From contig WBMZ01002693.1 in NCBI GenBank assembly GCA_013400975.1, forward strand, positions 147,739 to 211,738: a DNA stretch of 64,000 bases. The letters are read 5' to 3'. Positions 25,029 through 38,800 of the stretch are shown one piece after another. A model generated the notes under the pieces. The model saw nothing but the letters and a program-made list of their open reading frames with translations, did not search any database and was not told the origin of the DNA. Within the stretch, counting starts at the first letter, position 1. The number at the start of each line of letters is the position of its first letter. The DNA comes from Atrichornis clamosus (taxonomy: Eukaryota; Chordata; Aves; Passeriformes; Menuridae). A program made the position numbers and the translations under genes.

Positions 25029-25260
25029 AATCCAGAGGTACTTAATGCTTCCTTTGCCTCAGTGTTTAATAGCAAGACCAGTTGTCCCAGGAGTACACAG
25101 CTCCCTGAGCTGGAAGGCAAGGATGGGGACCCAAATCAAGCACCGATAATCCAAGCAAAAATGGTCTGCACCACTGAGACACACACAAGTCCTGCACTTG
25201 GGTTGCAACAACCCCATGCAATGCTACAGGCTTGGGGAAGACGGGCTGGAAAGATGCCTG
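25029..25260 (+). mobile_element. CR1 LINE fragment, opposite strand, internally deleted
   Basis: Immediately beside the minus-strand copy, the + strand encodes CR1 ORF2 segments: EVLNASFASVFNSKTSC, then PELEGKDGDPNQAPIIQAKM (the region before the reverse transcriptase core). Shortly after comes a segment that normally lies a few hundred bases further downstream (nucleotides GTCCTGCACTTGGGTTGCAA, CCCCATGCAATGCTACAGGC; protein sense VLHLGCNNPMQCYRLGE). The reverse transcriptase core between these is missing. The element fades out near 25260. Confidence 0.85.
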
Positions 25261-28200
25261 GAGAGGGATAAGCACATCCAACATTTTGAAAGAAAGTGTG
25301 CAAAGCATTAAGTAGCTGCAAAATATAGGAAGACTGTGATGACATATACATGAAAATCTTTCTTTCACTGCGTTTAGCCAGATTGGAATTGTTCCTGTGC
25401 AGTTGCAGGGTGGATTAAAGACAGGATTTGGATAACATAGTGTCACGGTCCCAGGAGACTAGTTGTTCAAAGTTGTCTTGATATAATCATTACAGTGTAC
25501 AGTGTAAAACAAGAAAAGGATTTTAATCTGTGGCTGTCTAGATATGCTTTCTCATCGCAGAAAGAACCACTAAAACTTTTAACTAAAGAAAGTATCCTTC
25601 CACCACTGGGATAGACAGCAGCCCATTTTGGGGCTGGAGGTAAGCCAGGTAACCCCACTCAGGTTACTGTACTGCTTTGCAGAGTGGGTGGCCCTTTTCT
25701 TTTGGCGTCAGGGTCTTCTCTTCTGAGTCCTTCATTTCAAGTGTAGATTATAAAAAGGCAAATCCTCTCAAGATGTGTGTTTGTTTGGCAGTTGTGAAAA
25801 CTCACCTGAGCAGAAGCAAACCAGACACACGGGGTCCCAATTGGTCCCGGTACCCTCTGCTCTGAAGAAACGCTCATGTCTGGCTTTTTCCCTTAAAGCT
25901 TTCCCTTAGCCTATGAAATCTACTGTGCTATTTTGCCTGGGATAATTTGTTCATTAAATATCAACATCATTATTTTCAAAGTAATGACATTTAGAAGGTA
26001 TTGCCACAGGGAAGCCAAATTAGATCACGGTCGCTGCTGTGCCAGGCACTGTACATGCACAGAAATAGATGCGTGGCTGGGAGGATTTCTGACTCTTTTT
26101 CTCTTAACCTCTTCCTACCAAACCTTCAGACACTTGTTGAAGACTGATGATGAGTGTGGCAGGTACTGTCAGCATCTGGCTGACCACAGGGTGAGGAAAA
26201 TCACAATGCAGCTGTGAGGAGATAGAAACTCCCTTCAGCCAGGTATGGCTCATAGCCTTAAAAATTCAACCTCAGACTAACCAGAGCTACTACCAGGAAG
26301 GTTGAGTAAACATGTTTCAAGGGCACAACTAAAGCAGTGCAGAGAGCCCTGTCTACTGGGGTGAGAAGATGGACCCAGAGTGATGTGCTTAAGCTGTGAC
26401 AGCTCTGTGTGACAGCATCAGACACAGCACCTGAAATTCAATCTGTTACATTGCAACAGCTCTTCTTAAAATATAAAGTGAAGATTCATTAGGTCAGTGG
26501 AAGTGTGTTCTGCCCCACTGCCCACAAAGCTCTCTTCTCCTCTGAGCAAATGCCTTTTTACACTCTTATGCTGCTCTTCCTCCTGCTAGCAAACAAGTTA
26601 ATGCACTGAGGTCCTCTTTCAGAGTGTTATGGAAGACTATTATTCTGAGCTGGTAACAAGAATTCTTTAGGACATAGGTAGGCATAATTTCTGCATCATC
26701 CATGGTCTAGTCTGTTACTGGTGACAGGGACACAAGTTGACCTGCTTCCTTCAGTTTGCACTGCGATCATCTTCCTCTCATATAAAGACGTATCCAGTGC
26801 AGAATACAAAAACCAAAATATGAATTCTCTCCCACTTTATCTGGGCCCTCTCTGTGATAAGAGGTTTCCAAAGGTCACAGATTCACCGCTGAGTTTGAAT
26901 AGCCTTTGACTGCTACTAATCTTTATAGGGTAATGGTGGAGGTAACTCCTCACCCATCACAGAACTCTAAAGTTAAACCCCTGCAGAAGGACGCCTGGAG
27001 AAATAGCACGACACTCCACTTCCTGCAGAGACTATAGGGGAGAAGAAGAGAGCTGGGCAGACAAAACTGCTCTGCTTCGAAATGGCCCTCAAAGGACCCC
27101 TGGCCCAAGGTAGTCCAAGGCATGTGAATGGCTCTGTAGCACCAAAGTTTAGTTGACAATATCTGTCTCATCTCTTCAAAAAACCTGAACAGAGCAGAAA
27201 CTCAGAGAAGAAACGTGTGTCAGATGTTAACAGCAATGACTGTTTCTCCAGATAACTGCGGTCACTGGTCCTAAGCCAGATTTTGAGACAGTGTGAACTT
27301 GTCTTACTTGATAATATTTGTACCTTATCTTAAATCCCAGGTTGTGGTAATGCTGTAAAGTAGTTTATTGCTCATTTCTATTCTGTTAATTTTAATTAGT
27401 TTGCAGATTCATGAATGTACCTTTTCTATGTTCTTAGAGTAGCTGAGGTGCTGTTCCTAGTGTGTGGAGTCAGGAGAAGCCAGGATTGTAATAGGTTTCA
27501 GTTACTCACATTTCTCAGTTAATTGGCTCTCAAACTGCCCGGCCATCAGTAACATATTTAGATGTACAAAGCAAGGAGTGAAAGCATATGGGGAAATTCA
27601 AGATCCATCAGAGTCCTTGGCCCTTGCCTTTCATGGGAAGGGCTGTATCCAGGCCTCCTGCAAGAAGTGCCTCACCCTGACATCCCAGCTCTGGTAACTA
27701 AAGCCAAGGCCATGAGAAGCTGTCGAGGTTACATATGGTGTTCGTAGTAAAAAGTTGGTATCACAGTAAGAAGAAAACCTGTAATAGAAGGTTTCCATAC
27801 TTGTCCATAGCTTTGCTCCTGGAGTACATATTTATTTGAACATGAACTTCTGTAGGGCAGGGCACCAATTCCCTGGACTCTGTTCGCTTAGCTGTGAATT
27901 CACAGAGAAGGTTAATGAGGCCATCCTTGCTTTCCTAACTATAAACTTCAGCTATTTCGGGCAGTATCCTGAACTTTACTACTCTTCTGAGTCCTCTTCA
28001 GGAAGGACAATGAGAAAGGCATTTAAAGGAGATAATTTGCATTCAGAATTATTTAGGTTTTTCTCTGCCAGGTAGCTACCAAGAACAGCATACACATGGC
28101 AAAACTCAGTCAGCAAGCCAGGAAACCTCAGTGTAGAAACTGAGGCAGATGCATGTGCGGCCTTTGCCTGCCCTGGCACCTGAGCAGAAGCAAATGCACC

Positions 28201-29761
28201 CTTGCTGATAAGTGCGGGCTTGTTGTGTAACCTTGTTACCCTGCTCAGGCTCGGTGTGGCTTCTAGACAGCTCCCTTCTCTGGTCCATGTGAGCTCTCTC
28301 TGGTACCATTAACACCCCTTGTGTGTAAATGACTGCAATACACCCTTGAAAATAATTATTTGCTTACTTTTAATGAGGTATACTGATAAACAAGCAGATT
28401 CTAGTGTTGTTGTTACCTTAACGCTGATGTGAATGTGTAACTAACTCATTTAAGTGTGAGCAACAGGTGTCAGATGGGTGAAAAAATTTCCAGTATCCCT
28501 TTTAAAGACAACTATTTTAAACCAGACATGAGGAGAAAAAGCAGTAGCGATCTAGGCTTGCTTTACTGAGCACTCACACTCACAGCAAGGGTAGCTGCAG
28601 GGAAAGGCAGCCTGATCTCGAGGCACTCCTGAAGTGTCAGGCTGGAGCATGCCACTTCCCAAGGAGACCCATGGTGACCCTGCAAATGCCATGTGGGGAT
28701 ATCAGTTGAATATAGCTGGTCTAGAAATCACTAAACCTCTTAATTTAATTTCTTGACTGTAACCTAGAAATGAAGTTCTTGCCGTGACAAATGCATAGGA
28801 GATGCATAATTAGGCTTCCAGTGGCACATGGATGATGCAGTCTTCCTGAGTATATAAGGCTGAGGCTGACAACTCAGCCTTTGCCAACATGTATTCTAGC
28901 CTAGAGGTATCCTTTAATCATGCCTTGGATACCACAGTTTAACTGCTGACAACGTTGTATTTGTGCTATTTGTTTCTCACATTGTGTACACTGAAAACAA
29001 GGCATTTCAAACCACAAAGCACAGCTGATGTAAATAAGAAAATACAGTTGTTACCAGGAAACAGCTGATCAATATGCAGTGGCACAGGAGCATATGGAGA
29101 GTAGAATAAACCTAGACTAGAATAAAGGGTTGGCAGGAGCTACACACAGGGTACTCTGAATCTGAGTGTCAGGAAAAATACCCCTAAAAGGAAGGAACAT
29201 TTATAGATTAGAGCTTTTTCTACAAAAGCAAGACTTCTGCTCACCCACAAGGGATGGCATTCAAAACAGATTAACTGGATAACATGGACCTCTCAAGGAG
29301 TTCGAAGATTAACTATCAGAACAGGTCCAGATGCAGTTGCTGGTGATTAAAGGCTGTTGACCTCAAAGTAGCAGGAGGACATCAGGTGTCCTCAGCTAAA
29401 TCACATGAAAAATTTGGACAGTAATAGCAGATAGCAAAGCTTGCAGGAATGACCCTTCTGAATATTTTTTCTGCTCTTGATTTACTGTTGTCAGGAGATC
29501 AGCAATTCTCTTAGGTAAAGCAAATGTGACCCTCTTCTTGTGGGCGGGCTTTGCTGTCTTTACAACAGTCTCAAGGATTGGTGAAGCACTGAACAGCTGA
29601 AAGTTATGCTGTTTGTCTCCCTGGGGTTTTCTTGCCCAGTTAGTCTTTACTGTTTAGTATTTCCTTAGGAGGTTTCCTTAGTGTTATGTGTGTTCATTGC
29701 AGGGCTGAGCAAAAGAATTTTCTGGCAGACCTTTCCCCTTTCCTTGGTTCTATACCTTCTT

Positions 29762-29802
29762 CACTTGGTCACCTCTCCCAGATAACCACTTGGTCACCTC
29801 TC
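29762..29802. repeat. 16-bp direct repeat pair, 25-bp period
   Basis: CACTTGGTCACCTCTC occurs at 29762-29777 and again, identically, at 29787-29802. It is a local duplication with a 9-base spacer, with no terminal structures of a mobile element around it. Confidence 0.9.
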
Positions 29803-32800
29803 TCACTTTTGGCACCTTCTAAATGAGTAAATAGCAGGTATTTGAAAGAATGGAGGTTTATATCATATCTTATATGCTTCTATCATCTCTTATACTTCAT
29901 CTACACTGTGAAATAAGGTATTTTACGGAAACATTAGGCCACAGTTCTAGAACAGGAAAGTCCTCAGAAAAATTCAGTTTGCAAGTGGTTCTGGCACCTA
30001 AGTCTGTGCTAATTTTCAAACTCTAAACAGTGGAAGAACCCCTATGAGAAGTGAATCTATGTGAGGTTTTGGGGTTTGTTTTATTTTTCTTTTTGCATAT
30101 ATGTTTCCCCCTGGTCCTTCCAGTTCTGGTGGGAATTCTTTCTACCCTTATATACTGTACCCCTTGCAGAGACTGGAAGAGAAACCATAGAAGAGAAGAA
30201 TTTGGAGTGAAAAATAAAGAGATTAGATTACAATAAAAGGATTTACAGAACTGATGAACAGAGGCCTCTGCATCTGAGAGACGGAAAAGACTCTAAAGAG
30301 AAAGAATGAATTTCACTTCTTGTTATCAATATTTTCTCATTTCTGCAGACATCTTCACACTAATTAGCCTGTCAAAAGACTTGTTGTTCAGGATGAGTAG
30401 AAATTTACTCAATCCTGAGTCTAGAAAAATCACTGTGATCTTTACCACTTTCACAGTTAATTCTGTGCTGATAATGGCTTGGGTCTCACTGCACAAAAAC
30501 TTTATCTCAAATTGCTCAATTCTGCCTGCCTTGCCAAAAGACTAACACAAATAATTCCTTCTAGGTGGAACAATTGCCTGCTTAAGGTCTGAATCCTGCA
30601 GACATGTAAGATTGCATTTAACTGTGCTCTAGTTTCCATTCCCATTGATGTCAGGAGAGATGTTCAGACAGGGAAAGTGAAGTGTTTATGTGCGTTGTGG
30701 CAATATAAAGTTTTGCCCTTTCTCTTGCTATCAGTCCTGGCTCTCCCAAGTGCCTGTGAAGTCATGAGACTGTCCAAGCATAGATGACCCACGAAATAAG
30801 CTCTGAACAATTAAGGGGAAGTCCAGCTGTGCATCTGTGACCTCTGCTTTCAAATGCTGCTTTTAGCAGCGTAGCTAGAGCTGTTTTAAAAAGCAACAGT
30901 TTTCTTTGCGAGAGGGAGAATTTGTAGCAGGAAGATTAAACCACTCAGCAAAGAGGCGGGAGCAGGCTCAGTGACAGGATATTTTCAGTCCTCCTCTCCT
31001 CCTGTTACACAACTGCAGCAGAGAGACAATCGCTTCAGTGCCGGCTGCTGATGCGAGAAGGTCAAAGCCTCTGGCTCCGGAGGGAAGGATCCCAGGCACA
31101 CTGCCTGCAGCATAACAGGCAGGCAAAGGCCAATGAAATGGTTGCTTCTGCCATGATTTTTTGATATATCAGAAACCTACTTGGAAAACACATGACAGTC
31201 ACAGGCGGTGTTAATACAAGCGGGGAGAAATAGAGAGATGCAGAGGCTGTCGACCACCGGGGTATCCCTGGGCGTGTCTGAAAGCAGATCATGATGGAGC
31301 TGACTTTGCTGTGGTTAGTCTCAGGAATATTGACAGACTGCCAGAGGGCGAGGTATAGGGAAAAACCTGGAAAAAACCTTAATTCCACCAGAGGTTGATG
31401 TCCCTTAATCTTTGGGGATCTCTTGTTTTCATTTTATGTCAACCATTCTGCTAAATCAGGAAACACACTGGCCTTCTCTCACTTGGAATATTTACTTATC
31501 CCTTCAGCATGAGTCTCCCTGGAACAGCAGTCTTCCTCCTTGGAACAAGGACACTGAGTCACTACCCTTCTCTCCACCACAACTGACCACAAAAGCCCAG
31601 GCCAAGCAAGTGCAATCAGTGTTTTGTGATGGGATGGGGAGCAGGTGTAAAGGGCTGGGTGAGGAGCTGAGAGCCACCCACCTTTGTTTGGCAGCCAGAG
31701 CTCACCTGTGGGCTGTGAGCCTGAAATCTATGTCCTCCTGGTCAGGGAAAGGTATAGAGAGGAATCTGGTGACAGGAAGACATGAAACTTTAAAAAATGG
31801 GGAGGGAAAACTGATGTCTGTCTTTGCTCCCCTTGCTTAGTAGGGCATCTAATGCCAGCACCATCAGACTGCCAAGAAGATATTGGGCTGTTCTCTAGGT
31901 GATGATCGGGCTAGGGCTGCCAAGGACACCTTATCCTTGCCTTGATATCCTTGGCAGTGCCACAGACCAAGCTATTCCCAGGCTGCATCTTTTTCCCACT
32001 CAGAAAAAGCACCTGCTAGGAACCAGGAATCTCTTATCCTGGAAGATCTGGTTTTGTAAAGCACCAGAAGCATCATTAGCCAATCCTGGGGGCAATCCCT
32101 GCAGAACTTGGTCACCTGCCTGTCTTGTCAGGACTGACTATGCTCAGAACTGGGCAGACACCAACAGTACAGCTGTGAATTTTGTGTGATGGATATGTCC
32201 TGAATGTACCTTTACATGCCAAATGTAAGGATCTTTTTAAAAGTGATGCAGATAACACCAACAAATTTAGACTCCAATATCACTTATCTTAATGAATTCA
32301 TAGCCATTAAAAGAGAAGCTGGATCATGTCCTTAACTTTTCCTAAAAATAATTATAGTAGTTTTGTCATAAAGACACTTACAAAAAACTCCTTTTGCTTA
32401 AAATATTCTATGGAAATGCAAGTTCTTAAACATAATTCCAGGCCACAAATGATTTTGAAAGCTCCTTTTCCCCACTCAGAGCAAAGACTGAATTGGCGGG
32501 TGGAGGAACAAGTAATTTTCTGAGCTTTTGGGACAAAACTGCCTGGCACAACCAGGCTGTACATTTTAACTTCATCATTTGCAATAGCTGGTCGTTCATG
32601 TTCTTATAAGAGAAGCAGCATGCTACAAAACCAGACTTGGAATATCTTATACATAGCTGGCATCAGAAGTAATGACCCTAAAGTGGACAGCGTGACAGGG
32701 AGCTGGATCTGTGAGTGCAAGAAAGGAGTCCTTGGCACAGCCCCTCTACTCTGTTCTCCTTTCTGCAGATTTGCTGTGCTGCATCTTCCAGAGGTGCGGC

Positions 32801-33332
32801 TGCTCCGTGCCAACGTGTGGGTGCAGTACCAGGAAACAGCCTCAAGCCAATTTCGGTGTGATGCTAAAGGGGAACAGTTCAGTGAAGGCTGAGGGCATGA
32901 GCTTGGAGACATTGCGTGTCATCTGCACTCCCCTTCCCCTGACGGGTGCACGTGTGCTCAGGGAGCTCCCCACCGTGCAGAGGAACCTGCTGCTGAGCTC
33001 CAGTGTGGGCAAGTGCATGGTCCATCCTCAGAAACAATTACTCCAGCAGTTCAGCTTGGTTTAATCTCTTTAATCCTTTCCTCAGCTGCCTGTTAGAATC
33101 ACAGGGAACAAAGCACCTTTTATTTTTGCTACAGGCTGATGAGGCATGGTGTCTTAATTACAAACAACTACCCCAGAGGGAGACAGATTACCTCTCCAGC
33201 CACACTTTGGCATGGAAGAACTAGCTGTGTTCCAACCACCATGATCCCTGTATAGAAACCACATTCACCTATATTGCCCTCTGTTTTCTGCTTGTCTTTT
33301 AATCTAAAGAGTACATAGATACAGCTGTTCAT

Positions 33333-33380
33333 TAAAAAAACCAAACAAACCAAAACCAACAAACACAACATAAAAAACCC
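33333..33380. repeat. A/C-rich low-complexity tract
   Basis: Runs of A with CCAAAC-type units (AAAAAAACCAAACAAACC and continuation) produce a strand made almost only of A and C. It is a common degenerate simple repeat in bird DNA. Confidence 0.85.
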
Positions 33381-35852
33381 AATTGTGTAAATGTTATTTT
33401 AAAAAATCTATATTTGATATTTTTCCTGCATATGTTTCCTCTGATATCTTTCAATACTCCATTAATTTATTTACATACTACATGTAAGTCAGTATGGTAC
33501 CAGCTGGTGTGGATATAGATTATGTTTTAAACTGCTCATTCATAGTGGGTGCTGTTTTCTTGAAAAACACCTCTGTGGATGTTTAGACAGTACTCTCTGG
33601 TGCTTCGTTCAGGCTTCAGTATGCTGTGAGTGGGGAAACTGCCCCTCAAAAATCCCATCTAGTAAACTGAATTCCTTCTAGGGCTTTTTTTTATACATAC
33701 CGTTGAGCCATTCAGTTCTTTACACTGTGTGACTAAATGCATAGTGCAGCACTGTGGTACCTGAGCCTGGGATCTGCTCCAAAGGGCAGGAGGTGGAGGA
33801 CGGCTTGAAGGCATCAGACCCCCATCTCTGCAGTGACCTGGTACAGTTTAAATGTTACAGATTACAGATGTGGGTTTTTTAGAATTTAAAAAACATATAC
33901 ACAGACGGGCTTAATAAGAAAATTCTAATTTTGAAATAAAGTTCAAGAAGACCAAATAGTTCATCTACTGAATCAGTCAAAAGAGAAATAAGGCTCTAAG
34001 TTTACCTTCCTGTTTATCATAAGGCCACATACAAAGATGAGCGACAGGCAGCGGCCTCATGCTGACAGTTCGATAAACCAAGGCTTTGTGTGTCTTATCA
34101 CGTTTAATTAAGGCCTGAAAAACTTGTGGCCAGCAACACTTGTCATGGCTATGTTCATTTGTAATTAGCATGTCAATCCCTTCCACTTAACCAGCTGCCA
34201 GTCTGAAAGTCCGTAGCAAGCCACCATCCAAAACACAAACTTTTGGATGCTATTGGCTGTTAAGCCTTTTACGCACCTGCTGAAAGAAGAGGTGCCCGCT
34301 ACGGTGTTCTTCATAAATATTCCTGACTCTTCCCACCTCTGTTATTGTGTCTTGTTCCCATAGGATTTGATTGTTCATTTCTGAAGGCAATTTAAAAACA
34401 TCTGGTAGCAATTACTTTGCTTTCAAGGGTTTTTTTATACTTTATTATTTTTTGCACTTCAATCAATTTCATTTGGCCACTGGGGATTCCAAAGAGCCCT
34501 GTTCTGTGCATACCCCAGCACGTGTGAAATAAAACATCATACTTTGCTTACTGCCATAGGGCAGGTTTTGTTTCAGCTTAATTCTTAACTGATGTTCTCA
34601 GGCCTAATCCTGCTTCCTTCATGTACTTCCATACAGGGAATATTGTCCAGAGAAGTCTGTGAAAGGCCTCATAGACCTCTGTGCACTCATCCAAGACCCA
34701 TGTGTCCAAAACCAAAAAGGATTGTACTAATTCACCATTTTCTTAAGTTCCTCTTCCAGATAGGTGGCTCCAGGACATTCATGGAGACCTCTTCCACAGG
34801 TCTGGTGGGGAGCTCTCCATTACAGCCCACTGCCCAAGCACGATATCTCCCATTGATATGGGGATCTTTTCGGCTGTTATCCATGCAGATTCCTGGTCTC
34901 CAGGAGCTGGTGCTAGTGAAAAAGCCAAGGGAAAAAATGCTACCAGCTGCTCGTACCCTCTGAGCTGTTTGACTGGGGCTCCTGGATATAACCTGTGTAG
35001 CCACTGCAAGGTCCCACGCATCTTTTCCTGACTGTAGGCACCATCAGGAGTTTCAGAAGGAAGTGAAGGACGTGCCACCACTCCCCATGAGAGGAAGTTT
35101 CTGGAAGTGCTGCGTGCTTTGCGTTTTATCCTGATACAAGAGCACTTTTCATCCTTGGCTGCTTGATTCCTCAAACATCCTCTTGTGTGAGCCCAGCCTG
35201 GCCTACGTGTCCTGCTTGCAAAACCTCTGGTCCTGTGTGACTCCTTGTGCACCAGGGCTGGCACAGAAAGGTAACAGCACATTGCACCAGAGCCCCAAAT
35301 ATTGTAGGGAGCATTTTTGACACTTGTATATATTCTTGATAACTATTCTCATTCTTATTGTTCTGTTTTGTTTTGATTTTTATTTTGACTGCTGTTTAAC
35401 TCCTCCAATAGAAATTATTAAATCATGTAGGAAAATTACACAAAATTGCTGTATTACTGGAACATTCGATTTGTTCCCATTGAACAAACTAGGCTAGAGA
35501 AAGGGAAGAGTGTTTTTGTATACAAGATTGCAAACACATCTAACATACAACCATATAAATGGCAAAAAAGGGAGTAATGTGTGATAGACAACTCATTCTC
35601 TGAAAAAGCCGCCTGTTTGAAAAAAATAACTGATTCTGCATAGTTTGGGATTCTTACTTTGTTTTTCTATTCATTCTTTTTTTTCAGCTTAATTTTTTTC
35701 TTTTCATTAATTCTTTTTACATCTTACTACTAATTTTTGGAAGTTTTAAAATAGACTCATTCTGACCCATGGAAAAGGCATATCAAAGTACCATATCTTT
35801 ACATATATGGGTGTATGTACACCTACTCATACACAAAAGTCCATCTATTATA

Positions 35853-35882
35853 ACACACACACACACACACATATATATATAT
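35853..35882. repeat. Compound (AC)n(AT)n microsatellite
   Basis: About nine AC units run directly into about six AT units. Both parts are uninterrupted, so length variation between individuals is likely. Confidence 0.92.
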
Positions 35883-38800
35883 TTCAATATACTTCTAGAA
35901 GCAAAACCACAAGGAAAATCCTCTCATCTCCTCGATAGCTCTTTGTGTCTTTGACAGGTGTTTCTAATAAAGCAGAACCGTGCAAAGGGTTAAACAACAG
36001 TTCTGTTGAAGTCAGTGTGGCTTCTGCCATTCACTCCTTGTAGGGCCAGAACTGCACTCCAATCTCTTCCCAGACCGAATTAATAGGAATGTTGAACATC
36101 ACAAGCTTTCCACGTGGGTTTGGATTCAGTGCAAATATCAAATCATCTGTGACACCTCCTCCCCCATCCCTTTCTGAGTGCTGTTAGCAGCTTGAAAGGA
36201 TCATCTCTAATGCTATTAGAAAAAGAGAAAATATTTGAAGTAATAATGTAATTCACTGTTGCTTAGGTTTAGTTTTATGTTTTCTGCTATTGCAATATAA
36301 AAAAATTAGATACATTTCCTTATTTGCATATTATGTCAATTGAACACTTTTACATAACACATTAAATATGCCTCTCTAGCTTTATCTCTGGGAGACAGAG
36401 CAAATATCCCCAGATTGAGGGTAACATAGGGCACTTTGCAAAGTGTCTGCATCTAGAAGTAATTTGGAGAAGAGCTGCTGCATACCTGAGAGTGTAATTC
36501 TCTCTCTGCCTGCTCTTTGTTCTTTTCCTTCCAAAGGAAAAGATTGGAGGCGCGGTGATTAGAAACATTTTTGTTACCCATCTTAGTTCCTGAAATTGTT
36601 CAGTGTTAAAGCTAAAGGGAGACAGGAGATGTTTCCCTCCTCATTATTTTCAGAGCGAGCTCGGCATTGGTTTTGCCTATGGAATGCAGGGTACATCTGC
36701 TCCACATCAAAGTTCATTTCACATTTTTCTGCCCTCTGTCATCCCATATTTGCAGTACATTCCCCTCTCTTTCCTTAATTTTCTTTTCCTTTTCCCCATT
36801 CTTGGCAGACTTTAAGGACACTGGAAAATTCACCATAGTATGTGTTACAAAAACAAAGAAGAATAAGCCTTTGTTATTAGAGGATCATCAGAACAATTTC
36901 TGATGAATTCTCTGCACTCTTGCATGTGGCCTGCTTTACTAATTCTGTTATTGATATAATTTCCAATATAAACTTTTTCCATCCACTGTTTATTTTAACA
37001 GGTTTTGGTGAGCTTTGCTGCAGATCTCCACATGGATTGCAGTTTAGATTACAAAGGTACCTTTACCCTTCAACAGCAAACTTTGCTCTGCAAAATATGA
37101 GTTTGTCTTTTGCTTATGGTGCAGAAGATGCCAAAATCCACCAAAAAAAAAGTGTGACAAACCTCAATAAAGGTTGACTCCTCAGCACTGCACACATTTA
37201 CTGAAATGACATGCTGCTGAGCTCTCTGCTAGCAGATATGTTCCTCATATGTTCCAAGAAGTGTAGAGGCAGATTTTTGCAGTATTTTCCTCACAAGGCT
37301 GGAGCCAAAGGGTTATTTGACTCTGACCTGACTAACCTATGAGCCAACAATGGCCAGTAAATTTAAAATGCCAGCTAATTTTGTTGCCTGGTCTGCTGCT
37401 TAGTTATAGTCCTTTAACCATCTGCACTGCACAGGGGATGTCGAGTTACTCCGGTTTCCTTTGGGACAGGTTCTCTGATTTCCTCTAGGACAATGTCTGG
37501 AGCTCACCTTCTAAAGGGCTAAATGATTTATGTCCAAAGAACAATACTGGAACTGCATAGGTTTCAATACCACTCACCACAATATTTTACTCTCAGGCTG
37601 CTCCCTATGCCATGAGTTAGTGCATGCAATGTGCAAACTTCAGCCTCCTGCTATTAAAACCCCCACTCTGGCTGCAACACATCCATTTCAGATGCACTGA
37701 AATTAAAAACAGAGGTATTTTTCGGGTGCCACATTGGGTACAACAGAGCCAAGCCATGTATTTTGCAGGGCAGGAGGAACTGGGCTGCACTGGGGGCGGC
37801 TACCATGAGTGGCATGGATAAGATCTGCTCTGTGCCACTCGGCCTGGCCACCCAAGCACTTCATGTCCTGTCATAGACGCTGTTGTGGCTGCAGAGAAGT
37901 ATCTGAAGACATTGAAAACTGCCCTACCAGTGATGACAAGAAGCATTATTCCTTCTTTCTGCACAGTGAAATATATAACATCCCTGAGCATCAGTTTTGC
38001 TGAGCTAGAAGTGAGCTTGGCTTCTAAGGTGGGCATATGGGTAATCAGAAGTGCTCTGGACATCCTATCAGGCTGCCCCTGCTGAAGACTGGGTTGGTTT
38101 ATCCCATATTTACATCTGAGCCTCTCAGTACCAGAATGCAGCACTGATGGTCACAGCAGGCTGATAATTAGGTCTGCTTGTAAAATACTTTGAGAGCGTA
38201 AGATCTTTTCCTTCTCTTCACAGAAACTACCTTACTCCTCCATAGCTAATTCCCAAATGACTTCCCTATTTGTCCCCAGCTCCCTAACCCTCTAGAGAGA
38301 GTCTGCATGCATAATTTGCATGAATTTGAGATAGGAGAGGAAGATACAATTTTAGTCTTACCAAACTCTTGAATTAGACTTTGGCATAGGAGGCTCAAAA
38401 ACAAAGGCCCAGAAGGGCCAACTGGGTCCTACTTCATCTTCCACATCTTTTATCTTCTTCGGGCTTTTTAACAGGTATCTGTCTCACAGAACAGACTTGA
38501 GTTCTGGTACTTTTTTTTCGCTTCTGTTGCCTTTTTTGTCCAGGAAGGTCTCTCACCAGTGCAGTACTGGATAAGCCTTCCACACCTTCCCCAGTGTGAC
38601 AAGGACTGTGCTGAGATCACTCTAAAGCAGTCATGGAAGAGAGTCTGTGGCTCTTCCAGGATTCATTGGTGATGTGCTTTTTTTTTTTGTAGTTCCCATC
38701 TGCATTACATTTAGTGCCTCATTTCCCAGTTGCTTTTGTTTTCAGGAAAACAGAAACATTTTGTGCCATCACATTGCATTTCTTGTCTATAGTTAGACAA

